A stretch of DNA of 64,000 nucleotides from Nipponacmea schrenckii (taxonomy: Eukaryota; Mollusca; Gastropoda; Lottiidae), in NCBI GenBank assembly GCA_030562195.1, contig CM060200.1, positions 31,473,023 to 31,537,022 of the forward strand, given 5' to 3'. Each line of letters opens with the position of its first letter. Position 1 is the first letter of the stretch. Under the pieces are notes generated by a model that was not told the origin of the DNA, searched no databases, and saw only the letters and a program-made list of their open reading frames with translations. Positions 37,835 to 46,788 of this stretch are shown in pieces. The translations under genes were made by a program, and so were the position numbers.

Positions 37835-38755
37835 GACAAACTATACAGAAATGAGGACTTACAATTTCGACATGAAGCAGACAAACAAATGATAAAAGAA
37901 TTAGAATCTATTCCAAATCCCACATTTAGAGAAAAAGTTGAAAGAGCGTTAATCATAAGATTATTAAAATCAAAAATGAAATTGGGTATGGGAATAGCAG
38001 ATGAAATTCATAAAGAATTCAGAAAAACTAAAAACTTTTTAAAAGTTAAAGTATTTGTCAAATGGTCAGCTGATTTAATTAATATGCCCCCAGAAAGAGT
38101 TTATAAATATTGTTTAACAGTTATAGATTTATATACAAGATACGCTTGGGTTATTCCTCTAAAAAACAAAACAGGACTAACTGTTAAAAAAGCATTTGAA
38201 ACAATAATGAAACATAGAAAACCAAAAAAGTTATGGGTAGATCAAGGAACAGAATTTTATAATAAAAATATGAAATCTCTAGGGTTTGAAATTTACAGTA
38301 CATATAACGAAGGTAAAGCTGTAGTAATTTAGAGATTTAACAGAACTCTAAAAAACAAATTATTCAATAAGTTCACAGAATTGAAGTCTCAAAAATGGCT
38401 TAAAATATTACCTATTGTCGTCGATGAATATAATAATAAAATTCATTCATCTATAAAGGTTACTCCTACAGAAGCTTCAAAAAATCCAGATATTATAAAA
38501 TCGATTAACACACAAAACAATTTTGAAAATGAGAATTTGAATATTAAACGCAAATTTAAAGTTGGGGATCGAGTTCGTATTTATAAATATAAAAGTAAAT
38601 TCGAAAAAGGTTATGTTGGATATTGGACGAATGAAATCTTTATTATTGATAAAGTTAATGAAACTTCACCACCAACTTACAGTTTAGTAGATTTACATGG
38701 TGAAGAAATCTTGGGTAGATTTTATCAAAACGAACTTCAAAAAACTGATTTTTAA
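37601..38755 (+). pseudogene. fusion of parvovirus-type phospholipase A2 and Polinton integrase, one stop
   Basis: Residues 1-140 are a PLA2 of the parvovirus VP1 type: a calcium-loop motif Y-T-G-P-G-T at 44-49 and the catalytic H78-D79 with Y82 in the pattern HDxxY. In parvoviruses such a domain opens endosomal membranes during entry. From about residue 150 the frame becomes a retrovirus-like integrase core of the Polinton type, with D158 in WSAD, a VIDLYTRYAW segment at 174-183 and D214 in LWVDQGTEFY. The TAG at 38330-38332 lies at the place expected for the catalytic glutamate; the same frame then continues with RFNRTLK and a C-terminal GDRVRIYKYK chromatin/SH3-like part to 38755. The N-terminal zinc domain of the integrase is missing, so the fusion probably arose by an internal deletion. 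The start at 37601 lies within the terminal repeat. Confidence 0.8.
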
Positions 38756-38756
38756 A

Positions 38757-39170
38757 ATGATTACTTTTAAAGAATTCTTACAAAAATACGGAACAGATAC
38801 TACAACAAATTTTCAATTAATCAGATGGGCAGAAGAATTAAACATAAAACCTTTTTACTATTGTATGCGTGATGAAATATCATCTCTAAAAAATAAAACA
38901 AAATTCTATGCTATATCTAATATCCATACTTCAGATCAAAAAGGCGTTCATCATTCTGCTTTATTCAAAGGGGATTCAATGTATTTTTTTGATTCATATT
39001 GATTAGATCCAACTAAAGAAATTATTGATTTAAATTATGGTCAAATAAAATGTTCTACTTTTCAAATTCAAAAACCAGGGGATAAATTTTGTGGTCAACT
39101 TTCTCTTTGGGTTTTATATCAATTAAGTTTAGGTAAACCATTTGAAGAAATAGTATTAAATCTTGTTTAA
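38757..39170 (+). pseudogene. adenain/Ulp1-like cysteine protease (maturation protease), one stop
   Basis: The frame starts 1 base after the integrase stop. Motifs are in the order of adenovirus-type maturation proteases: a histidine in KGVHHSALFK (about residue 62), an aspartate in YFFDSY (about 79), and the glutamine/cysteine pair region with C-G-Q-L-S-L-W (about 118-124). In Polintons and adenoviruses this enzyme processes capsid precursors. A TGA at 39000-39002 immediately follows FDSY; the same frame then runs to TAA at 39168. At ~137 codons it is shorter than adenain. The identification rests on the order and spacing of the three catalytic positions. Confidence 0.65.
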
Positions 39171-39174
39171 AAAA

Positions 39175-41088
39175 ATGGCAAATAAATTTGGTTTAGGGAA
39201 CTTAAAGAATGAAGCTCCCACATTATCGATTAATAAATTCAAACCATATTTTGTGGATCAAACTGGAGTCACACTTCAAGGTGATATAGATATGAATAAT
39301 TTCAAAATAACTAATCTAAGATCTCCTCAACAGAAAAAAGATGCAATTAATAAAGGTTATTTAACTCAACCAAATAAAAGTTTACATCAAAAAATAACTG
39401 TATTAGATAAAGATAGTTAAAAACCAATTAGAAAACCATCAAAAACTTTATGATTCACATCATAAAAAACTAGAAACTTATCAACAACAATTAGCTAATA
39501 TAGTCGATAAAACTCAGTTGGATCGAATAAATTTATTGATATCACAACTAGACGAAAAAATTACAAAACAAAAATCAAATATTAAACAACTGATAGGTAA
39601 CATTAAACCAGGTATAAATGAGGAAAGATTGAAACAAGAATTAGCTAATCTTGAAACGAAACTCAGTGATGATAATGAACTAACAGAAATTAAAACCTAT
39701 ATTCAACAACAATTAGTTAATGTGGTTGATAAATCTCAGTTACAAAATTTAAATTTATTAATATCTCAACTAGACGATAAAATTACAAAGCAAAAATTAG
39801 ATATTAAACAACTGACAAGTAACATTAAACCAGGTATAAGCGAAGAAAAATTAAAACAAGAATTAACTAATCTAGAAACGAAACTTAATGATGACAGTAA
39901 ACTAACAGAAATTAAAACTTATGTTCAACAACAATTAGTTAATGTGGTTGATGAAACTCGGTTAGAGAGATTAAGATCATTAATATCCAAATTAGATGAT
40001 AGAATTACAAAAGAGAAAATAGATTTGAAACAACTAATAGATAATATTAAATCAGGTATAAGCGAAGAAAGACTGAAACAAGAATTATCTAAATTAGAAA
40101 CAAATAATAACAACGAGCTAACAGAAATTAAAACCTATATTCAACAACAATTAGTTAATGTAGCCGATAAAACTCAGTTACAAAATTTAAATTTATTAAT
40201 AACCCAATTAGATGATAAAATTACCAAAGAAAAATCAAATGTAAAACAATTAATAGCTAATATCAAACCAGGTATAAGCGAAGACAAATTAAAACAAGAA
40301 TTATCTGATCTAGAAACTTAACTTAATGATAACAATGAACTAACAGAAATTAAAACCTATATCGAGCAGCAATTAGCTAATGTAGTAGATAAAGCACAGT
40401 TAGAAATATTAAAATCATCCATATCTAAATTAGATAAAAAAATTGAGTCAAAAGACATAAAAAATGAAAAGATGTTTTAAGAAATTAATATAAAATTTCT
40501 ACCTCAAGAAACTTATTTTAGTTTACCTTTTAATGATGGTATTTTAGAAAAGTATGGATTTGTTGCACAATCAAAGGAAACTTAATTCACCCATCTAAAT
40601 TTAAAGCAGTTTTTGAGAGGAGTAACGTTGCAAAATTTGAACTTGCTAATTCAGCAGATCATAATGAAGCGGTTATTACTATAAAATTTCCCTTTAAATT
40701 AAAAATAAAACAAATCGTTTTTTCTCAAAATCCACAATCTTCAGGGTTTCCTTCAAGTCAAGCACCTTCAATTTTTCATAGAGAATTTTTTACAATAAAA
40801 AAGGTTGGAGGAACTAATAAAATCAAAAATGTTGATTATTTTATATTAGATAAAACTTTTTATTTTCACAGAATACCAATTGATTCAGATTTTGTCTATG
40901 GAATTGAATATAGAATAAAGCTTAAGCCATCTGATGTATTAACTATTACCGAGTATGATTTATTTTTCCTTGACTTGGTATTAATGACAAATGAAAAACC
41001 ACAAATTTTTAATTTGATAAATCCGAAAATTAATGGGAGAAGAAATAGAAACCCACCTTCTTTAGCTTGCTTGTTTATTTCATTATAA
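39175..41088 (+). pseudogene. fibre-like protein: N-terminal anchor, five 74-residue coiled-coil repeats, beta-rich head
   Basis: The N-terminal part (39175-39420) contains GVTLQGDIDMNNFKITNL and DAINKGYL, a motif familiar from trimeric fibre and tail proteins of viruses and phages. After a frame change at about 39415 come five repeats of 222 bp (starts near 39513, 39735, 39957, 40173 and 40395), each rich in L/I/K/E with ISQLDDKITK and QELxxLETK segments, consistent with a long coiled coil. A TAA interrupts the fourth repeat at 40319-40321 and another occurs at about 40478. A further frame change near 40570 leads into a C-terminal ~170-residue region with alternating hydrophobic residues, without repeats, like a receptor-binding head. 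No known head family is recognised. The last ~190 bases overlap the minus-strand gene. Confidence 0.6.
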
Positions 41089-41258
41089 TTAATATTGTCT
41101 AGTACTTTATGAGTTTTTAGTTTGTTAATAGTTGATTGTGAAATATGTATCTTTATACCATTATAACTAATTGTTTTCGGTTTCCCTTTTTCGATTGATT
41201 CTAATATTTTAGCGACTAAAACTTCTGGTTTCATTTTTAAAGTTAGAAATTTATTCAA
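40896..41258 (-). CDS. small capsid-associated protein with GGFL..LLPL motif (pX-like candidate)
   Basis: The frame holds 120 codons, and the second methionine (41234) removes an overlap with the upstream capsid gene and may be the true start. The N-terminal half has a short helical ILESIEKGKP segment and STINKL. It is followed by KQAKEGGFLFLLPLIFGFI, a glycine-led hydrophobic stretch of the type seen in small core or membrane-active proteins of Polintons and adintoviruses next to the capsid gene. The C-terminal half (KLKICGFS..) looks unlike the family's usual glycine/alanine-rich tail and overlaps antisense with the fibre head, so it may be a read-through into foreign sequence. The functional name is an inference from the motif and position. 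Confidence 0.45.
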   Translation of the reverse strand: MNKFLTLKMKPEVLVAKILESIEKGKPKTISYNGIKIHISQSTINKLKTHKVLDNINYNEINKQAKEGGFLFLLPLIFGFIKLKICGFSFVINTKSRKNKSYSVIVNTSDGLSFILYSIP

Positions 41259-42535
41259 TTCTATTCATCTTTCTATCCATTATATTTATGATATGACGAG
41301 ATTCCTCTAAAAAGAGACAATACCCTACCATATCTCCAGCTGTTTTTTCAATGTATACAAACAACTGTACTCCTGTTTTGAACAAATCTTCTTTATGAGC
41401 AGAGAGATCAAAACAAAATATAGGATAATACAAAATAAAATCGAAATAATTAAACTGTGGTACATTTCCAAATAATTCGCTCATAAGCTTATAGTTTCTA
41501 TACAACTCATTAAAGTCCTTGGTGTCGGGATTAATTTTTAAGGGTTGATTTGGATAATTTTCATTGTTTAATCTTACTTGAACCCTTTTTATTTTAGGAT
41601 CTCCAAAGTTGTCACCAGTTACTTTAAAAAGGTTGTTGTTGTTCGTTTGTGAATCTGGAAGATTTTTGAAACCAAGTATTAAATATCTTGCTGGTTTTGT
41701 GGTATTCGTCACTTGCCATTTGAAATTCTCCCCCGTGATTGTTATCGATCCAATCGTATTTCTTCTTAAAAATGCTATTTCAATATCTTTTTTCAAACTA
41801 CTAAGAAGTCTCGTTTCTTCTTCGATTGTTGGGTTTATTACTGGCACGTATAATTGGATATTGGTTATTTCTAATTTAGCATTTGAATTGTTTTCTCCAA
41901 AAAATATTCTATCGTTATTTATTAATCTTTGAAGATGGATTTTGAAGGGAAGACCAATATAAACTTTCCTGTGCTCAAGTAGTCCTAAGAGGGGATATAA
42001 ATTCCAGTTTATTTACGAACCCCAGCTATTTCTGTCAATAGGTTTATTGTAAAATACGACCCTCTGTTTATAACCTTCATTATTTTGAAATTTTGTGATA
42101 TTGATCAAATTGTTAACACTAGTTCTAACTGCCGCCAAGTTGGCGTCTGCTTGTAAATTATCTTCTTGAGATTGTATTTCCCCATCTCCCGTGTCTGGCA
42201 TCCAACCCGATGCCGTTGTATAATTTTTTGGATACAAAAGAGTTTTAAGCACTGTGTCAAACTCACCTGGGTGTTTGATTGTTTCAATTATATTTGAACC
42301 GGCTTCTAAAACCATTTCGATAAATAAAGAGGGGAAGAAATTGTTCTCCAATGTTACCATCTGCTGGGGAAAACGATTTTGATTGGGGGCGCCATCTTTA
42401 ATTTTGAAATCACAGCGGAAGTAAGCATCGGAAAGAAGTAACCAATTGGACAACGAATTGATTTCAAATGTGACTCTTATTGAATGTATATTCTATTGGT
42501 TCATAAAGTTGAAAGATCGGATCGAGTTTTGCCAT
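41251..42535 (-). pseudogene. major capsid protein candidate (double jelly-roll type), one shift and one stop
   Basis: Read on the minus strand from ATG at 42533-42535, the frame opens MAKLDPIF and changes frame at about 42475. It then continues with LSNWLLLSDAYFRCDF and FFPSLFIEMVLEAG, stops once at 42013-42015, and carries on in the same frame through LEITNIQLYVPVINP and the C-terminal half (RYLILGF, RVQVRLNNENYPN, ELYRNYKLMSELFG). The total is about 428 codons. Length, position beside the small hydrophobic gene, and the order of a PVINP segment followed by a VQVRLN..YP strand fit Polinton/adintovirus major capsid (hexon-like) proteins as I know them. No database comparison was possible. 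The lesions show this copy does not make a capsid. Confidence 0.6.
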
Positions 42536-42556
42536 TTTAATAAGAGGATTTAGGCT

Positions 42557-42859
42557 TTATCCCAACACCTTAAATCCTTGGCCTTGTTTCGCTTTTTGTC
42601 TAAGTTCTCTTATTTTGCGCAATTCATCTAATTCATTTTTTTGTTGGACAGATTTGCCAATTGAACTCGCTGCCTACCCGACTGATGAAATCGCTTTTGC
42701 CCCCGAGGATATAAGGTCTTTGTTTTTAGTTACAAAGGATGTTGGTATAAGGGACATCAATCCAGAGAAGAACCCATCTCCAGTGTAATTGAACTTTTCC
42801 TTTTCATGCTTTAAAATCAATCCAATATTTTTAATAGAGTAGATTTGATAAAACAACAA
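42557..42859 (-). pseudogene. minor virion protein candidate, one stop
   Basis: The frame from 42859 contains FNYTGDGFFSGLMSLIP, a glycine-phenylalanine amphipathic segment, and SSGAKAISSVG. It has a stop at 42674-42676, then runs on with AASSIGKSVQQKNELDEL and a basic tail ending FKVLG at about 42560. It lies 22 bp upstream of the capsid candidate in the same orientation. Short proteins with an amphipathic glycine-rich start and a basic tail are typical minor core or membrane-lytic components in this virus group, but I cannot assign it to a family. Confidence 0.35.
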
Positions 42860-42982
42860 AAGAATTTTATTATAAAATCAATACTGATAGTGATACCATG
42901 TAGAAATACATTCTATACATTCATAATCAATACAACATGGTTTTAAACACATTGATTATTATTAATTATAACTTCTCAATTG

Positions 42983-43146
42983 CGAAAAGCGTACTATCAG
43001 TACGGGTCCTTAGTTACCAACTGTTTGTTATTTGGTTGCCATTCATAACATGTTACGTCAGTTGCGGATGTTGTTGTTCTATTCAACTGCGCATGATCGA
43101 AAAGCGTACTATCAGTACGGGTCCTTAGTTACCAACTGTTTGTTAT
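42983..43146. repeat. 49-bp direct repeat, 115 bp apart, within the Polinton
   Basis: CGAAAAGCGTACTATCAGTA and the following GGGTCCTTAGTTACCAACTG occur at 42983-43031 and again at 43098-43146 with no visible difference. Each unit contains the small inverted repeat GTACT-ATC-AGTAC. It may be a small insertion or a regulatory duplication. Confidence 0.85.
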
Positions 43147-43364
43147 GTTGTTAGGTAAAACTGTGCAGTTAATTAACTTTTATTAATCAAACACGTGTGC
43201 CATTATACTGTATTATTGATTTTGGCGTCTGTGAATATTCGCCACGTAACCTGAAATATAAAATGGAATAATCTATATAAATTTATATCCAATATTTTTC
43301 TGTTAAATATAGTGTAAGATTATTTTAGTTTGTTGAATAAAAATATTGACACGAACTTACCTGA

Positions 43365-43751
43365 ACAAAATTCTTTGAAACACTAAACCTTCTTATTTCC
43401 AAAAATTTCTCTGTTCAGGATTAGTTTTAAAACCTTGATTAATTTTTGGTAACATTCCAAGCATTTTCGAAATTGGTAATTTTAAATTTTGTAATTTTTT
43501 ATATTGTGTACAAATTTTTGCAAGCTTCCGTAATTTTTGAGACCAAGTTAGTGAAATAGATAATTTTTCCTTTACGAATGATTTTTTAATTTTTTAATAT
43601 TGTTCTTATGAAACAATTCTGCACATTGTCATCCTTCTAATAACATTTTTTCTCTCAAATCCGTGAGGTAAGATATATGTAAATCAATGCTGATCTTAAT
43701 GTCCAAATCTTCTGAATTATCTCCATCAATTTCCATATTTTCCACGGACAT
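43365..43751 (-). CDS. unknown acidic-start protein behind the heat-shock promoter (partial or broken)
   Basis: The ATG at 43749-43751 is the first one downstream of the promoter at 43818-43890. The predicted product starts MSVENMEIDGDNSEDLDIK and stops at 43629. In another frame, about 43560-43380 reads through a basic, helical stretch (SQKLRKLAKICTQYKK, KMLGMLPKINQGFK) and runs to CAG|GTAAGT at about 43365, a strong splice donor on this strand. Either one frame shift separates two parts of a single exon, or the two pieces are unrelated. I recognise no family. It is probably a Polinton accessory gene or a captured host exon. Confidence 0.3.
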
Positions 43752-43817
43752 AATATTAACTGAAACACACTCCACATATGAGAATGATAAACTGAGACTA
43801 GCGGTCTTACTCGCATG

Positions 43818-43890
43818 TATATTTAAACTATTGCGCAATCAATATAATTCCAGAATGTTCCAGAATGTTCTAGAATCCCGTTTTGATTGG
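43818..43890 (-). promoter_or_regulatory. heat-shock element with CCAAT box and TATA-like box
   Basis: At 43848-43875 there are six perfectly alternating pentamers, TTCnnGAAnnTTC repeated without a mismatch, which is the binding site of trimeric heat shock factor. On the minus strand, the order is CCAAT (43890-43886), the heat-shock element, then AAATATA (43824-43818), a normal distance for an inducible promoter. The first ATG downstream is at 43751. HSF binding and heat induction are inferred. Confidence 0.7.
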
Positions 43891-44092
43891 CTGATATTAA
43901 TATGTAGGAATTTCTCGAAGAAGATTGTTAACATAACCGGGAAATAATAGAAATAAAATCAATATTCTTTTTGTTCAAGAGGTGTATTGTTAGAGAGCAA
44001 ATATTGATTATATAATATAGCAGACGAATTTATTTATTAAATATCTTGAGTTTAGTTAGAAATTTTAAATGTCTCCTGATCCGAAATAGGTT

Positions 44093-44344
44093 TTAGGGGA
44101 GTGAAATGAAGTGTTTTAGTGCAGCAGCATCAACTCTATTAACAGGTTCTTCACCTGGTTTCGGATTATCATTTTCATCCAATCGTAAATCTAACCTAGT
44201 TCCTGGACCAGTGTAATTATGACCTGGAAGATGTTTCTCACCTTTATATTTAGCCCATGGGAAACCTGGAAGTTTAGTTAGAGATTTCTGAATGTCCCCT
44301 GATCCGAAATAGGTTTTAGGGGAGTGAATGTTTATAAAAGACAT
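44093..44344 (-). pseudogene. truncated second PLA2 start inside the right terminal repeat
   Basis: It is an inverted copy of the first 78 codons of the PLA2-integrase gene, including the calcium loop and His78 but ending before Asp79; the frame then reads FISLP and stops. Beyond it (44107-44065) a second short copy of the gene start (CACTCCCCTAAAACCTAT) follows, so the inner edge of the repeat carries a small duplication. It cannot encode an active phospholipase. Confidence 0.85.
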
Positions 44345-44458
44345 TTTTTTTGGTCTATTTATTCTAAGAAGTCATAGAGTATTTAGATATCCGGTAGACC
44401 GGAGTGGAGCATAGCGAAATGGCGGGATGCCGGATATCTAAATACTCTAATACTACTA
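44111..44458 (-). repeat. right terminal inverted repeat of the Polinton
   Basis: It is the inverted counterpart of 37488-37834, with outer end AGTAGTATTAGAG on the minus strand and the palindrome at 44376-44448. Confidence 0.9.
44376..44448. repeat. palindrome (19-bp arms) inside the right terminal repeat
   Basis: It is the exact inverted copy of the 37498-37570 structure, with the same arms and the same 35-base loop in reverse orientation. Confidence 0.95.
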
Positions 44459-46695
44459 CACACTTTTTAATACTAAGGGTCATCGGCAAAAATTTCAGAC
44501 CGTGATTTCTCGTTTGATATAAATGGTAAAATTTTGAAACTTTACCAGTTGATAGGCGATAGGATTATAATTTTTGAAAAAATGTGACAAAAAACATCTA
44601 CTTCCGGTTTAGCCTCAAATGACGTAATTATGTAACTTCCGGTCTATAACAGCTAGGTGAAAAGTGAAAACTGTTTTATAAATAACTTGTCAATAGTAAT
44701 TGATTTGACCTGAATAATTAGGTCAAGTTGCCATATCGGCCGCCATTTTGAATTTTCGTTACAATTCTTAAATCCGAAATTTAGACACTACTGATAGACC
44801 GATTTTGATGAAATTTAGCACAGAGATACAATGGATCATTATCGACCTTTTCTTGGAGGCCGATTTGCATATTATGCAATTAGCCACTTTCAGGTTAGCG
44901 AAATTTCATGTTAGATATTCATTTTTGATTCCAGCCCATATAAAAACCATTGGTGAAAACAGAAATAGTCTATCTTTTTCCGTTTGGGCTAGCGAGCTTC
45001 CTAAAAAAAAAAAACTAGAACTGTGAACAGCTCCGAGCGTGGCAACTATGCGTTATCCCATGGATTGCGAACATTTTGAAACTTCTAACCTGCTAGCTTT
45101 CAATTCCGGTACTTTTCAGTCTACAATTATTAGCGTAAACTTTCCGCTATATAGGCAATTTTTTCTACTATAAGTTTCTACTATCAGTTCCTTTTTAGAT
45201 TTTTGTACATGTCTAAGATTTCGGTAGGATATTTACATAAATTCCAAAGCAAAATTTAAGTAGGTAGTAAGATGACAATTTGTAATGAAATTTAAACTCT
45301 CTATATTCAATTTTAAACATTATTTTGTAACTTTGGTTGTAATTAACATAGAGAGAAAATTCAAGCTATGTGATAATTTGCTAATTCACAGCTTTATAAA
45401 GAGATATTTTTGAGTGGCAAATTAGAAATTTTTGTTTTCATTAGACTTTTTTTTTTTCGGGAAGCTCCCTAGCCCAACTCGAAAATGGTATAGACATTTG
45501 GTTTGAAAAATACGATAAGATACGTACTGGAATAGAAAATGAATATATAAAACTAAAATTTTTAACCCTCAGTAGTTAGTAATTGCATAATAATAATTGA
45601 ATAATTGCATAACTTATAGAAATAAAACCGCATCATAAATTTTTTTTTACCACTTCCGGTTCTTGCGTGAGAACTTCCGGTTTTTTAGAACCGCGTTGGG
45701 TCACCGGTGTATGTAAGAAATCAATACAAAAGCTATACATATATACTATCAGGCATAATTAGAACCCTTTTAGAATAAAAAATCCAAACCGTGTCATCAC
45801 AGAACGGTAACATTCAGCAAAATTTTAATAAGTCCGCTAATTTTTATCCGATTTGTCCGATTTTGGTGTTTTTCGAAACCTTGTTATTTTATCTAAAACT
45901 TGTTGGGAACAGAATTTTGATTTTCAAATTTAAATTTTTTTAATGCCAGATTGATTTTTATGGAAAATACAAAAGGCCAAATACAATGACCTTGACCTTC
46001 AATGAAGTAGGATGTTCTTGACCTAAGCTATCCACACATATGCCTGTTATGATCGACAACAATTATATCAAATGACCTTGACCTTCAATGACCCTGAATT
46101 TTTTCAAGTAGAATGTTCTTGACCTAAGCTATCCACACATATGCGTATTATGATCGACAACAATTTTTTTGGTACCCGTTTTAGTTTTTTGAAAATTCAC
46201 AAGGCTATATCAAATGACCTTAACCTTGAATGACCATGAATTTTAAAACCGCATCATAAAATTTTTTCTACCACTTCCGGCAAATAAAATTTGTCACGCT
46301 TTGTTTTCGTTCAGGTTATTTTTTTTTTTTTTTTGTTTTTTTTTTTGGGAAGCTCGCTAGCCCAAACGTAAAATGAAAGACTATTTCTGTTTTCACCAGT
46401 GTTTTTTTTATATGGGCTGGAATCAAAAATGAATATCTAAAATGAAATTTTCGCTAACCCGAAAGTGGCTAATTGCATATTATGCAAATAAGATTTCAAG
46501 CTAGCTCGGGCCCTAATAGTCGTATCGGTCTGAAACCTACAGGATATAGATAGTTAGACAGCGCAATTAAAACTACATCATTTCTACTTGAAAAAATTCA
46601 GGGTCATCAAAGGTTAAGGTCATTTGATTTGGCCTTTTGAATTTTCAAAAAAATTCAATCGGACATTAAAAAAAAATAAATTTGAAAATCAAAAT
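44459..46695. repeat. mosaic of Helitron-like repeats right of the Polinton
   Basis: 44464-44890 is the other half of the repeat split by the Polinton (reverse complement of about 61500-61880). A 5'-type end, GGAAGCTCGCTAGCCCAAAC on the minus strand, lies at about 44980-45002. It is followed by an A-run and a hairpin-CTAG 3' end at 45015. The stretch 45040-45420 is repeated in reverse complement at 58990-59398. A plus-oriented copy of the 35.5-kb family starts TCGGGAAGCTCC at 45457 and runs to about 46280. A minus-oriented copy begins near 46570 and is cut by the transposon at 46696. I see no host gene. Confidence 0.6.
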
Positions 46696-46788
46696 AGCCC
46701 GTATTACCGTTTCTAATGCGCATGCGCTAGTCATCCGCGTCATAAATGTAAACAAACTATTTTCCCGTCTGCTGCCAATGGTCGCGGT

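Larger units (their letters stand above)
37488..44458. mobile_element. Polinton/Maverick (adintovirus-like) element, internally deleted
   Basis: The element is about 7 kb and bounded by ~347-bp terminal inverted repeats (37488-37834 and 44111-44458). Plus-strand genes are a PLA2-integrase fusion, a cysteine protease and a fibre-like coiled-coil protein. Minus-strand genes are a small hydrophobic protein, a double-jelly-roll-type capsid candidate and a further minor protein. The integrase, adenain-like protease and capsid candidate define the Polinton/adintovirus group; the PLA2 domain and palindromic ends recall parvoviruses. I find no protein-primed DNA polymerase B and no packaging ATPase; full Polintons are usually 15-20 kb, so this looks like a deletion derivative. 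Most genes have one to three stops or shifts. The flanks match a contiguous repeat at 61.9 kb, which gives the insertion point. Confidence 0.8.
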
